This document shows positions 43,165 through 55,648 of a stretch of DNA of 64,000 bases, piece by piece (positions within the stretch are counted from its first letter, which is position 1; each line of letters starts with the position of its first letter). This DNA comes from Artemisia argyi (taxonomy: Eukaryota > Streptophyta > Magnoliopsida > Asterales > Asteraceae). The position numbers and the translations under genes are program-made. The notes under the pieces are model-generated. The model saw nothing but the letters and a program-made list of their open reading frames with translations. It did no database searches and was not told the origin of the DNA. The DNA lies in contig CM060693.1 of NCBI GenBank assembly GCA_030686995.1, positions 114,523,728 to 114,587,727 of the forward strand, given 5' to 3'.

Positions 43165-44361
43165 AAAAAGGTACAATTCCGGCAGAAAAAAACGGTCGAC
43201 GGCCGCAACATCTCAAGATCCCGGCGTTCTTGCAGCGGTTGCTCTGAAACAAAATATCAAAAAAATTACAGAAAGCTCGGTCATATAAGTACAACATATA
43301 GATCTATAAAAACAATTCAACCCTTGAAAAGTATATAGATTTGGCATATAAAAAAAAACAAATAAACAAAAACATCATATCGTAAAAAATATTTTTAAAA
43401 ATTCAGATTCGTTAAAAAAAAACTTATATAAGAAAACTTAGATTTATTTAAAAAAACATATAAATATATAACTACAATAGTTGAATCTGACTCGGTGAGT
43501 CCGACTCACAGCCGAGTCGAGGGTTCAAATCGTAGATCCACACGATTTATAAGTCTTAAAAACATTTTTGTGAAAAGTTTCATAATAAAATCGGATTAAG
43601 TAAAAGTTTAGAAAATTAGGGTTTCGGTTTAATCTTGAGAAAATAAAAAAGGGTGGCGCGTGAGGGTCATTACCGTCGGTTAACACTCTCGGGATGGTGG
43701 TGGTGTCTCGGTAAAGGTGGCTGCGGACTGCTGGTGGCGCGTGAAGGCGGATACGGGGTGAGCCAAGTGCTCAAACTCTCCAGATATGATGTGGATAAAC
43801 CGATCTATCAATTGGTGAAATAAAAAGAGTCACCGGAAAAATCTCCGGTGGCCGGATAAATTTTTCGGTCATGTTTTACCGACGAACGAGAGAGAGAGAG
43901 AGAGAAGGGAGATGGTGAGAGAGAAGAGAGAGAGTGAAAATGTGTTAAATGAATTTTATTATAATTATTTGGTTTTTATATTTTTGAGTGGGGTGAAAAT
44001 GGTAGTAAATGAAAAAGTAAATACACGAGGGACCAAAACTGTCAACCAACAATACTTCCTGTGGTAACGGTTCGGGGCTCAAACGACATAGCAAACGGAC
44101 TCGATAATTTACAATACTTGCGCCATTGTTCACGAAATCATTTTTCCAATAAAATCAAGTATAAACTTCAAAGTTTTTCAAAGCTCCGGTATCAAACGGA
44201 ATCGAAAAATTACGAAACTTGCGTCATTGTTCACGAAATAATTTTTACAATAAAAATGAGTATAAATACGTATGACTTTTTCGAAATAATTATGCCGACT
44301 CGATAAAAGAATAACGCACATATTATGATCATCCCGCAGCAACGCGCGGGTAAACCAGCTA
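42790..44361 (+). mobile_element. Helitron-like element 1 (non-autonomous)
   Basis: The 5' end (TATATATATACTAAAGATGGGGAGG) resembles that of the next element at 44,362, and a CCACTGTAG/CTACAGTGG palindrome follows at 42,820. The 3' end has the hairpin CCCGCAGCAACGCGCGGG (44,333-44,350), 8 nt before CTAT, a degenerate form of the CTRRT Helitron terminus. The interior (42,880-44,300) is similar to the gypsy LTR at 14.3-15.4 kb, with a pyrimidine-rich promoter/leader (CTCTCTCT) on the minus strand and ATTGTTCACGAAAT repeats. There is no Rep/helicase gene. A poly(A) run lies at 43,137-43,162. Confidence 0.55.
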
Positions 44362-45128
44362 TATATACTAAAAGAGGGGAGGTTTATGGGTACAACCTAA
44401 CGTGCTTCAAACTGTTGTTCGGAACAGTTGCTTCACATTAGTTGTACCATTATTATTTTGCTATACTCCGTTACATGAGGGAAAAAAAGACCATTTGTTA
44501 TTGGCTTTCACCACTTAGTGGGACACATGTATACATCCTATTTGGTATGTAAATAATACAATTTTCATACAAAAGCACTGTAGCAATTTCATCAAAGTAC
44601 ATTTTGCATTAAATGAACCTGCTCCCCTAACCCCGTAAAACAATTTTATCCCCAATTTTTTTGACTAACCAAAATATATACCTGACATGGGCCAACACAA
44701 AGTTAGACCCAAATTATTAGCAAGGCCCAATAACTATATGTCAATACAAACAAAAAATTATTATAGAAGTGCATAAAAAAAAAAAAAAAAAAAAAAAAAA
44801 TTAGCAACAAAAAAATAAAATAAAAAAAAATATTAAAAAAAAAAAAAAAAAATCCAACCAATTCCGCTCATCCCGATAAAGGAAGTCACCCATGATTCGA
44901 TAATACCATATTCCGCTAATGCTTTAAACGCAGCTATCGAAAAGAGGAGCTTAAACTTTACTACTTTTTTATGTTAACTACATTACCAAATTAAAATAAT
45001 AACAATAATACTTGCTTCCAAAGAAACACACACATAATTCATATACCAAGATTAATAATTACACCAAATAATCCACAAAACACAAAACATACAAAACCCC
45101 GCCGCAACGCGCGGGCTTACCCCACTCG
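44362..45128 (+). mobile_element. Helitron-like element 2, directly adjoining element 1
   Basis: It begins ATATATACTAAAAGAGGGGAGG, sharing the start motif of element 1, and ends with the hairpin CCCGCCGCAACGCGCGGG (45,098-45,115) followed after 9 nt by CTCGT, close to CTRRT. It holds two A-rich runs (44,779-44,803 and 44,824-44,852) and no coding sequence. Confidence 0.55.
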
Positions 45129-45198
45129 TTTATACTAAATCTTGAATCATAGTAGCTATTATACATAATGCAAACCGAGGAAATCATGTTTTTCTACA

Positions 45199-45282
45199 TT
45201 ATAAAGGGTGGTAAGATATCCACCTCTTGAACATGGCTAAGCATTCTTTAGGCTTTTTCGTAGGGGCTGTGTGCCCAGCACC
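45199..45282 (-). pseudogene. Extra copy of the SCPL last exon
   Basis: Minus strand after TTGCAG: an 84-bp exon with GAGHTAP, AMFKRWISYHPL and TAA, clearly paralogous to the true last exon at 45,814-45,897 and of the same length. Glu-Tyr of the usual HTAPEYKP is replaced by Thr-Lys. It is either a remnant of a tandem SCPL gene or a partial duplication of this one. It lies about 70 bp from Helitron-like element 2. Confidence 0.8.
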
Positions 45283-45589
45283 CTGCAACCAGACATGTCT
45301 ACTTCAGTTAACAGCATTATGCCACCAAAGAAAAAGAAAAGCAGCCTATGGGTCAGAGGTTGCTTACAAGTCAAAATATAGACCTAATTGGGCAATAAGC
45401 AAAGCTATGTGATAATTACCCATCATATTTACTAAATATCCGACATGTTTTTGGACACAGATATTCACTCAATTGGAATAGTAAACTGATCAAGGATATA
45501 TGTCGATGCTGTACTCCCCACATTTTCTAATAAAAAATAAAAACATATAGTATAAACGATGCGTGAAGAATAACACTGAGATTCCTTGC

Positions 45590-45618
45590 CTTCACAGTAA
45601 CATAGGTCTTCTTATATG
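45590..45618 (-). pseudogene. Extra copy of SCPL exon 13, decayed
   Basis: The minus-strand frame TYKKTYVTVK matches the HSNMMTYATVK end of exon 13 and is followed by GCAAGG instead of a GT donor. With the extra last exon at 45,199 it shows that at least the two terminal exons were duplicated. Confidence 0.6.
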
Positions 45619-48600
45619 TAGCATAGATATAAACTTAACCCTCAGATGAATTAACGCTAATTGCTGTTATCATCATACCAAGGAATAAAACAATTAGGAT
45701 CAAGTAGATTCATTATATGATAATCAGTCTATGTCCGTGAAATCTAATGATAATGGAACACCATATCTTGGCAAATCTCCAAAGATGTTATTTAGGATTT
45801 GATAAGATGATGGTTATAATGGTTGATGAGATATCCACCGCATGAACATGGCAAAACATTCTTCAGGCTTGTACTCGGGGGCAGTGTGCCCCCCACCCTG
45901 CAAAGCAACGGCACCTATTTAATAAAAAAATAAGCACTAATGATTCGTAATGCTAAGGTTTCTTACCTTCACGGTGGCATACGTCATCATATTGGAATGA
46001 GTCTCGGTGTACCTGTCCAAGCACCATAATTCAACTTTAGTTATTTGACCACAGTGTGAGTGTGACTATAAGTTTATAACAGCAAGTATATCATGTACAT
46101 TACCCTGCAATTTGACCATGAAGCTTCCATGATCGCCATTGATTAGTGACAGAGTAGTTGAGGTCATTTATCCATGCTTGAGTTGACTGGTGAGGAATAA
46201 TCATATCATGATCACCACTGTATTAATGTATAAAAATTCAGTGGTAACATAAGAGTTTTATTTTCCAAAATATCAAGTTTCTCTTTAAATGAAGAGAACC
46301 TGTAGATGAGAGAGCGGTAACCCTTGTTGCTGAGGTTTAGATGGTAAAGTCTAACATCATTCAGTGTTCTGGTGAAATTTAAATCCGAGCTGCATCTTAT
46401 CCAGTCTCCTATGGTTCCCTATGTTTTTCTAGCATTTATAAGCAAGAATGCCATCAAATCTAACAATAAATGAATATAAATACCTTCCTGATATACAATG
46501 CTTCCCTAACGCTGGCATCACTAAGCCAGTAATAAACAAGCTTATATCCATCAATCTGTACCCATCAAAACGATCATTTAATTCTTCTATTTATTTGGGT
46601 AAAAGTACATTCCATTTTGTTTGAAATTTTACATACATTTAGAGTCAAGTTATGTCTTTAATTAAACAAAAATGTATGGTATATAGTAGAGACTTACACG
46701 ACAGTAAAATGCTGAAAGAGGACGAATTTCTTCAATCCGCTTCTGACTTGGAAGTTTGATTGGCGAAACAAGATCACCACATTGTGGCTCCAAGACATGA
46801 GAGGATTCAATCCCATCTAGGCACTAGTAAAAGATGGAGAATTCAATCACAACATTGTGCACTTATTTTAGCATCGAAGATGGAAAATTTTATACTTTAC
46901 AAAAGGGTAGATGCAAAATAATTAAAGTACCTCATTGTACATCTCTAGATTTTGAAGACATCCTACATTGTTAGGGTTTATGTAGTCCGTCCGATACTCT
47001 CCATGACAACTATGATACAACAACTATAATGACATTGGTAGTAAAGACTACTGTTAGAATTTGAAAATTAGGAGGTAGCTATTGTTGGAGCAGAGCTAAC
47101 CTTGTAGAGTTCATCTGAAATAAGTCCCATACCATTAGCAAAGCGAATTTCGTAATTATTTTCCTCTGGAAAAGTCACCGGGTTACCAAGCACATACCCC
47201 TTTAGCAGAAAACTTATCCATTTAGAGGATGAAGTTAATAACAATGCAAAAAACTCTTTGTGTCATCATAATTATAAAAAAAAAATAATAAAAAATAAAA
47301 TAAAAATAACAAGTCTCAATATGGTTCATAGGATTCTTAAATTATCTCATTATATATTACCAGGTCTTCCAGATTATTATTACAGCAGAAGACTGTTCGT
47401 AAAATGTGTTAAAGATTATATTACGAGTTTGACAGGATAAGATATGATGAGAAAGTAGCTATAAATACCTTTAGATTAATATAAGGTTTAGTGCCAGCTT
47501 CATTTCCTTCACATTCGTAGATACATGCAACAAATTATAAGTGACATATTTGTGCAAGTTAGTATAATCAATTTATATCAAATGGCGCCAACCTTACCAT
47601 TTGATATCAGTTGTGTGATCATTGGGACGGGGATTCCAGAGTATGAGTCTCCTCCTACGTAAAATGGATTGGAAATGAAATCTGTGTGACTTTCTAACCA
47701 CTGCAGAATACTTCCAAGCATGATCAGGATATTTGCAAGGAATGAGACTTAACACGTATGAATTCCAATCTCTATCACAAGGATGTTAAGAAATCGTCTA
47801 TATGATTAAACAGTGATATAGTTATTTGATGTAGTGGAGTTATTTCCCAAAACATACCTTTCTCATAAACTCGTACTTGGTTTGAAAACTGAATGTCTGT
47901 AGAACTAGAGGCGCGTGTTGTTCTTCCATAAGAGAACCCAGTTCCAACAGGAACATCAAGGAAAATTATGCTTGCCATCTGCTTTTCATTCAAAAGGCAG
48001 ACATCAATTTGCAAATTGGAAGATGTTATTTGTACATACGTCTCAGCTCGAATACAATTTGTGTATGGCAATTCTGAGTTTATGCTCATTAACTGTTTGT
48101 TCAAGATTGCAATGCCCATATTCCTATGGGTGACAATATTAGCAGATAAAATTATCTTCTATGAAACCAAATCAGATGGGCCAAGTCATAAGTTGCAGCT
48201 AGAAGTGAACTGGGATCTCCACAAGAGAAACCCAATCCCAACCACTATATTCACCATTATTAATACTATATATTGCCTTTCAAAGAAAAATTCTACTACT
48301 TCATCATATTACATATATGATTATTAGTTCTTAACCTGGCCGTCCTCGAGTTTTTAGGGGTCCTATGCAAAAATTCATAATAAGGACCTCAAAAACTAAT
48401 GCATGGATACTCGCTTAGTCTATTAAATCCTTATTGATATAAAATTATTCCGGTGGCCATCATGGGACTCACTTGGACAATAAATTGATAGTGATGTTTT
48501 AGACAATTTGAATATCTTTAAAAAGACTTTGTTTACCATTAGATTTGTTGTAAAATAAATTGATAATGATGTTTTAACCTTATCTCAATTTATTTTTCTG

Positions 48601-48699
48601 TTCTTTGAAGCTTCATATGACTTACATGTAAATCAAATATATATCATTCACAAAGTTCTTTCTCCTTAAGTGCCTTTGTTATACAGGTAGTCGATGATC

Positions 48700-49110
48700 A
48701 AATAAACATTCGGTATTTGATGAACATGATATTGTACTGATGAACTTCTGAGGAGAGTATTGATAGAACATTAAAAAAAATGAACATTTTCAATTGATTA
48801 ACATTTTGTAATAATTAATATTTTGTATTGATAAACATTTTTTATTGATTAACTTCTTGGTAGAATATTGACGAACAAAAAAAAATTGATGAGCATTTTG
48901 AATTGATGAACATAACAAACATTTTGTTTTCTTTGATAAACATTTACTTGATGAACGATTTTATTTCCTCAACATTCTTTGATGAACATTTCAGTATTTC
49001 ACTGATGAACAAAATTGCTAATTCAAAGATTTGTTTCCTCAACAATCTTTGACGAACATTCTTTGATGATCATTCTTGTGATGAGCAAATGCACATTCAA
49101 AGTTTTGTTC
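48700..49110. repeat. Degenerate GATGAACATT-type repeats in SCPL intron 3
   Basis: The words GATGAACAT, GATTAACAT and GATAAACAT recur every 20-40 bp on the plus strand. No coding capacity. This looks like an old short-period repeat or decayed element. Confidence 0.5.
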
Positions 49111-49340
49111 ATCACATGTGAACATTATTCGTCATTCCCAAAACTATCATTAGTCAAGTATACTTTGATTTTTTTTATCAAACATTGAAGCTTTATATGA
49201 ATTACTAAAGCATTTATATTCTAATAAACACATTGAGACTCTAAAATCACAAAACTACTTCATTGAGACATCTCATCGAACATTTTATGGGTGTTGTCAT
49301 GAACAGGTTATAGTTTATAATAATTTAGGAGAACACTTTA

Positions 49341-49349
<9 letters not shown>

Positions 49350-49384
<35 letters not shown>
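49350..49384. repeat. Poly(A) tract
   Basis: An A run of about 35 nt in SCPL intron 3. A second, similar run lies at 49,682-49,715 inside the PIF/Harbinger MITE. Confidence 0.9.
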
Positions 49385-49387
<3 letters not shown>

Positions 49388-49436
49388 GATACAATATTGA
49401 TGTTTATTTAGGGTTTGTTGATTAAGAATTACCTTA

Positions 49437-49681
49437 GAGCACTAGGTACCCTGGTGCCATCCCGCTAGTGCCATGGGGAAAAATGCTGCCACATCAGCAC
49501 ATTTTCCCATAACACCAGAATTCACAACAACACCAAAAACCATCTCCCTCATATAACACCAGTTTCTGGTGCCGTCGTGCACCCTTTAGCCACACATATA
49601 TTATTTGTTTTTCTTTTTTCATTTGTTTAAACATATTTACATAAATCAACACATTTAACTAAAATTAAAATTTTTCATTAA

Positions 49682-49716
<35 letters not shown>

Positions 49717-50337
49717 ATTAAAGAAAAAAATACAATAAAATTTTCATTAACACACACTTATTAGTCATTAACGACTCCACTTTACACTTAATTACTCGTT
49801 GCCAATTCCATATTTCCATTTACTACATGAGGACCATTTAAAATTTTAAACAACGCAATAACCATTTAACATTAGAATCATCATAAGAAAAATAATAGAT
49901 GTTAAATAAACAACATAACCCATTAGGCCCATGTGCCCAACAAAGTCCAACAAACAAAATACATTAATTTTTATTGCCACTTACAACCCTAACATATTTT
50001 AAACCCACGCAATCATCTTCCTCATCCCATTCTCAAAAACATGCGCTTCTCAGATTACTACACTCTCCAAAAAACACGAACAACACAACAAATACAAAAG
50101 ATCACAGCCTTTTAATTTAATTGAAAAAGGATAACAAAACTAGAAAATGCAAAAAAAAAAAAAAGGGAAACGCGAAGGACGGTACCCGGCTCGCGCTGTC
50201 GGGTGGCGTTTTCCGGGACCATCTCGGCTGGTCACGACGGCTTAGGACTCGAAAACGTGAGGGCCGGTACCCATCTCGTGCCGTCGGGTGGCGTTTTGGG
50301 GGAAAACGTAAAGGAAAACGCAGGGTACCTTAGGCTC
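49437..50337. mobile_element. PIF/Harbinger-type MITE, 901 bp, TTA duplication
   Basis: The left end is GAGCACTAGGTACCCTGGTG; the right end reads GAGCCTAAGGTACCCTGCG when reversed. TTA flanks both ends (49,434-49,436 and 50,338-50,340), the Harbinger target signature. Subterminal GGGTGGCGTTTT repeats occur near 50,200 and 50,290. No transposase; it lies in SCPL intron 3. Confidence 0.75.
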
Positions 50338-51348
50338 TTAGAGTTTTCGTTTTGATTCAAATTACAAAAAACCCTAATTTTATTCTAAACTAGCGAAACA
50401 TGAATTTGATGAAAAAGATTGTGACTTGTAGTGGTTGAACAAATATATGATGAAATTGAATAGAAATTGAAGCCTAATTTTATGATTTAAAAGATTTTTA
50501 AAACTAACATAATGGCATGGGGAAGTTATAAAAGAGATGAGGAAGAAAAGATGGGTTGCTTTATGTTGAGGAAAGAGAAGGGAGAGACATGCGTTAGGCT
50601 ATATGAGGCTTTTTAGACTTTTTAGCCAGTGAGCTTTTCTCCCTACTTTGCACATGATCATTAGTCATATTACATATAGTTTCCTAAATCGTTTTATAAA
50701 CTTTGTTTATGAAATTACTCATATCCGGCAATAAAGAGATCAATAAAATTAGAATACAAATATGTTTATAGGTTAATCCAACAACTATTTTGTGTTCATA
50801 CACGTAATCCAACTTAACTTGTAACCTGCATGACTGCTCATTTGCGGCTACTAACAAATTAGAGTAGGATCATCGAGTGAAGCCAATTATTGGCGTTTTC
50901 CACCATACATACCAATAAAAGAAAGGGAGAGAGTTAACCTTGGTCCATGAAGTGGGTGTCAAAATCAAGGTGGGCAAGCTTCCATTATAAGGCACGGCCT
51001 CAAAGTGAATAGGACCTGTTTTGTTAAAATCGATTTAGAACATGATTTAGAATACAATCGAAATACAATTACATGTCGGCCTAGCAAGGAAAAACTAAAT
51101 GCATCGAAGGTTATGTGATAAATTCAAAGGGCGTGAAAGTTAAGATGCGAAAAGTGCACACACCACATGTGAGTTAGTGAATATATTAGACATGTATTAC
51201 ATATGTGCTTTGGTGTCTTTTCGAGAGGTTACATTGGTTTAATATAACTCCATTGCTGTTAAAAACGACAAACATTGCTTGAAACATGTTTTCTTTCCTG
51301 TTTGCATAAACCATGAAGAAATGTTACTTTTTCAATTTATAAAAAACG

Positions 51349-52243
51349 AGTAAATTGTAAAATCGTCGTTATGGTTTGGTGAAATTGCATATTTAGGCCT
51401 TATGATTTTTAATTGCCATCCTCCCTAAAGGAAAACCTTTGGTTCATTTTCATCTATTATTAAACTTAAATGTCTAGACTACCCTCATCTTTATCCTCCT
51501 TCATTTCTCTTTGATTGTTTTTTCTTAGTTAACTTTATCATTTTCATCCTAATTTCTGATTTATAAATAATCAAATAACTAAATAAATAAACCCAGCCCT
51601 TGGTTACCTAAATCCATCACCATCTTAACAAAAACACAATTAACATCTTTCACATCTTCAAAAACATATTTATTTACAAAACGCACCTTAATTTCTCTCA
51701 TTATAATTCTAGTTTCTTTATCTAAAATCACAAATCCTTCAAAACCCCCCATTTACTTTACTTCACCCCACCTAAGCATAAACAACACTTGTATAACTAA
51801 GAGATCTGGTTAATGATGAGGCCTAGTCACGTGGCCAGTAGCTATCCAACAGACGACGGCAGACAGAAATGGCCACAACCAATGTAGGGTTAGGTTTTGT
51901 TTACGTAGATCTTAAGGTTTTAGGCTTAGATTGGATTATGTGCTTTTAAAGTAGTGGTTGTTGCACATGTGTTTATAAGGTAGTGTTTTTGATTATTTGG
52001 TTTTAAGTGGTTCTTTTTAATTTCGTTTTCAAATCTGGAAATTCGAATGAAGATGTCAATTTGGAAAAAAAAATCAAAGATAAAATCAAGTAGGAAGAAG
52101 ATGAGGGTATTTTCGATATTTCAGTTTGATCACGAGCGAAAATGAATCTAAGATTTCCTCGCAGAGAGGTCGCCCGCGATTTCCGAATCATAAGGATAAC
52201 ATGTAATTTTGTCAAACTACAAAGACGATTTTTGCAATTTACT
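51349..52243. mobile_element. Mutator-like MITE, 895 bp, in SCPL intron 2
   Basis: Imperfect terminal inverted repeats of about 45 bp: AGTAAATTGTAAAATCGTCG on the left and, reversed on the right, AGTAAATTGCAAAAATCGTC. This end motif is common in plant Mutator-like MITEs. The flanks (ATAAAAAAC and ATAAACAAA) give only an imperfect 9-bp duplication. Confidence 0.6.
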
Positions 52244-52708
52244 ATAAACAAAACCTATGTTTAATTTAAATTTTTGTTTATTGTTTTATTTAATTATTAA
52301 ATTAAGTGAACAAATTACACAATGTGTTTCAAAATTATAAAACAACATCATGCAATCGTACGATAACAATTCGTTGGGCCCTATGACACTTCAAAGAAAG
52401 CAGTTTTTCACGCCTTTTTACAATTTAGATAGGGATTGTTGAATACGCCCCTAGCACACCCACTTTTGTACTTTTTACAAGTTCTACCTTCGGCCCACTC
52501 TGTTTACAGTAAAACACATTTTTTTAACAATTTGTGTTCCGTATTTTCTAATTTAATATTTTTAACTTATTAAAATTTATATTTTCTATTTCGTACTTTT
52601 AGATTTATAGTTTTTTTTTAATATAAACAAAATTATTAAAAAATAAAAAATAAATAAAAAATAAATAAACATAACCCCCTCAGAAAAGCCAAGGGTTACC
52701 ACTTGTAC

Positions 52709-52749
52709 TTTTTGGGGTGTATGGATAAGTTGTCCATACACCCCAAAAA
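52709..52749. other. Perfect 17-bp-arm hairpin
   Basis: Arms TTTTTGGGGTGTATGGA (52,709-52,725) and its exact complement (52,733-52,749) are separated by 7 nt. The hairpin borders the minisatellite that follows. Confidence 0.9.
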
Positions 52750-52759
52750 ATCGTTAAAA

Positions 52760-52792
52760 AAATACAAAGAAACTAATGAAAACGTAAAGAAA

Positions 52793-52834
<42 letters not shown>

Positions 52835-53630
52835 TAAAAAATCGGACAAAATCGTTAAAAAGCTGATGAAAACGTAAAGAAACTGATGAAAACGTAAAAA
52901 AAACGGTTGAAAACGTAAAAAAAACTGTCGAAAACATAAAAAAAAAATGACGAAAACGTAAAGAAACTGAAGAAAACGTAAAAAAACGGTTGAAAACGTA
53001 AAAAATGGACAAAATCGTTAAAAAACTAATGAAAACGTAAAAAAACTGACGAAAACGTAAAAAAAACGGTTGAAAACGTAAAAAAAACTGTCGAAAACGT
53101 AAAAAAACGGACGAAAACGTAAAGAAACTGAAGAAAACGTAAAAAAAACGGTTGAAATCGTAAAAAAAGGTCAAAAACGTTAAAAAACAATTGAAAAAGT
53201 AAAAAAACTGACGAAAACGTAAAAATTGGACAAAAACTGATGAAAACGTAAAAAATTGGACAAAAACGTAAAAAAACTGACGAAAACGTAAAGAAACTGA
53301 CGAAAACGTAAAAAATTGGACGAAAACGTAAAAAAAACTGACGAAAACGTAAAAAATTGGACAAAAACGTAAAAAAAAACTGACGAAAACGTAAAGAAAC
53401 TGACGAAAACGTAAAAAATGGTTGAAAACGTCAAAAAATGGTCGAAAACGTTAAAAAACAGTTAAAACCGTAAAAAAACGGACGAAAACATAAAAAAAGA
53501 CGAAAAAGTAATAAAGACGGACGACAACGTAAATAAAACGGAGGAAATGTAAAAAACGGACGAAAACGTAAAAAACCTGACAAAAACGTAAAAAACAAAC
53601 GAAAACGTAAAAAACGGACAAAAACAAAAA
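52760..53630. repeat. Minisatellite, 17-19 bp units, in SCPL intron 2
   Basis: About 45 degenerate copies of a GACGAAAACGTAAAAAAACT-like unit, with a pure A run at 52,797-52,832. The open frames read from it on the minus strand (repeated FYVFVSFFTFSS) are artefacts of the repeat. Confidence 0.9.
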
Positions 53631-53669
53631 GAAACCGAATAATTAAGGATGAATAAAATGATAAAGATG

Positions 53670-53838
53670 AAATACCCAAAAAAGCCCGACCCGACTCGAC
53701 CCAAGACTCGTTTGACCCAAACTCATATAGACCCATCCTTCCAAGTGACTCATCTATACCCATACCCGTCTATACCCATACCCATCTAATACCCAAGACC
53801 CAACCCAACCCAACCCAACCATTTTGCCACCTCTATGG
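53670..53838 (-). mobile_element. hAT-like end with CCCAA/ACCC-rich subterminal repeats
   Basis: On the minus strand TAGAGGTGGCAAAATGG begins at about 53,838, a typical plant hAT terminal motif, followed by repeated GGGTTGGG and GGGTATAG words. The opposite end was not found. Confidence 0.4.
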
Positions 53839-55648
53839 ATAACCTATCCCTTTGGATATTACCTATTTAAAACTGAACCGAACTTTTAGAAAACCTAAAA
53901 TTTTATGAAATCGAACCGAACTAAATATTTTTTTTTTGGTTTGGTTTTGCCAAAACGTAAAGTAGATCGAACCAAAATTAAATTTAGACATATATATTTT
54001 TTATATTTATACAAAAAAATAATAATAATAAAAATAAAACCTTTCTCTATTAAAAATATATAATCTTTTTTAAGCTTTTAATCTTTTTCTTTGTTAATGA
54101 TGTTGTACTATATATTTTGAGTATACATTGTTTAAGTTATATAATTAAATACATTTGGTGTTAAAAGTATATATGCTAAAGTGAAAAAAATTATGTAAAT
54201 TCTGGTTTTTTCCAGGCCAACCCAAAACGGTATTGAGTTTAGATTCGGTTTGATCCACTTAGAACTAGGTTCCCTTTGGTTTTCGGTTGTGCCTAAAAAA
54301 AAAATCATCCCAAACAACTTGAACACGATGATTCGATGAACACAGAACACCCCTAGCAGGATTATTCTCCTCGTTTGATGGATGTTCCGTTCTTATTTTA
54401 AAAAGTTTCTAGTATTTCAAAGATGCCATCGGCTAAAGAGATCATTTTGAGCTAAAAGCTTTATGTTTAACTTATCAGAACGGAAAATTTGGTTCGAAGT
54501 TATGAAAATATACTAAACGTTCACTATTCTACATCACTATAAAAGAATGTTGACACATAAAAAGTGTCGCAAAAGTCATTTCACTAAAGGTATGGAAGTG
54601 TCAACAATTTTAAAAAATGCTATTTGAGGTGTTTCTTCTACACTTCAAGTTAAAAGTAACATATGCAAAAAAAGTCCAGTTATAATGACAAAAGAAATGT
54701 GTAAAAATATAATCTATAATTTTTAACTTTTGCCATTTGAGACACATGCTTTTTCAAAAAGGAGGTGATTCGCATACCAAACTTTTTTATTTTTGCACCA
54801 CATTCTGTGTATTACAGTGTTGTATTATGTATTTTTTGTTCATTATAGTGTTGTACAAAATGATGTATTTAACAAAAAAAAATGATGTGCCAATCAATCC
54901 TCTTTTCAAAAAATTGAAAAGAGTGGTATTAAATCTCACCATTTTGACCTTTTACGCACACTTTTCAAAAAGTTTTTGTATCATTAGACCTCCTGTCACT
55001 AAAACTAGTCCAAGTGTTAGAAATTCAGAAATTTACAAAGTAAATAGTACTAGTAGTAATATATTAATACCAATCTCGTAGAGGAGGCCGGAGATTGAAG
55101 AACAACCAGGACCTCCAGTAATCCAAAGCATGAGAGGATCGTGGTCGGGATCAGACTCGGACTTTATAAAGTAGTAGAACAACTGAACATCTTCATTTTC
55201 ATCCACCCCCACATAACTATATATACACACACAATTAAGACAACGTTTGTAGTTTTAATCGTGTAAATTGTAATCAATAAATAACAGAAGAAATGGTGTT
55301 AGAGTGAATGAAAGAGTACCCAGTTTCAAGATAAAAAGGGAGTGGTCCTCGGAAGCCTGGAAGATATTCTACTACTCTCCCCGTTGACGATTTTGCAACA
55401 CCGAAACTTACTATGAAGACGATAATGATGAGAAACCGATACATGGCTTAGCTAGGCTTGTTCTAAGAAGTCAGTGAAGTGAGTTTCACATGGCCATATG
55501 GGACGATTTATATTATGGGAAAATATGGAAATTTAATTTGAGTGTGACTACTAGGACACATGTGTGCGTGTCAAATAATTAGTCGTAACTTCTTGACCTA
55601 TTAATTACGTGCCGAATTTGCATACGGCTTGTATATTTAAACTACTTA

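Larger units (their letters stand above)
45814..55444 (-). pseudogene. Serine carboxypeptidase-like gene (SCPL, acyltransferase-type), frameshift in exon 4
   Basis: Family S10; SCPL proteins with GDSYSG rather than GESYAG are typically glucose-ester-dependent acyltransferases of the vacuole. Exons in transcript order: 55320-55444, 55071-55216, 50939-51015, 47858-47978, 47598-47700, 47469-47506, 47101-47199, 46931-47023, 46698-46823, 46484-46555, 46300-46418, 46104-46217, 45967-46012, 45814-45897. Seen: a hydrophobic signal peptide (MYRFLIIIVFIVSFGVA), [21 protein letters not shown], the nucleophile block [29 protein letters not shown] with Asp, and [13 protein letters not shown] with His. Every junction is in phase except exon 4, which is two nucleotides short near 47,870 (NQV then GAGTTTATGAGAAAG); translation is shifted before the catalytic Ser and meets a stop in exon 6. 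With two more bases it would be about 454 residues. It may be a pseudogene, a null allele or an assembly error. Introns 2 (4 kb) and 3 (3 kb) are swollen by repeats. Confidence 0.85.

Noticed and set aside
43524..43560. GGTTCAAATC as a tRNA B box
   Set aside because: No A box or cloverleaf arms at the right distance; it lies in LTR-like sequence.
52773..53763. Several Phe/Val-rich ORFs on the minus strand
   Set aside because: All are read through the AAAACGTAAAAA minisatellite and have no independent support.
54533..54853. CACTATAAAAG...TTATAGTG as a CACTA MITE
   Set aside because: The inverted match is only about 8 bp and the flanking 3-bp duplications do not agree.
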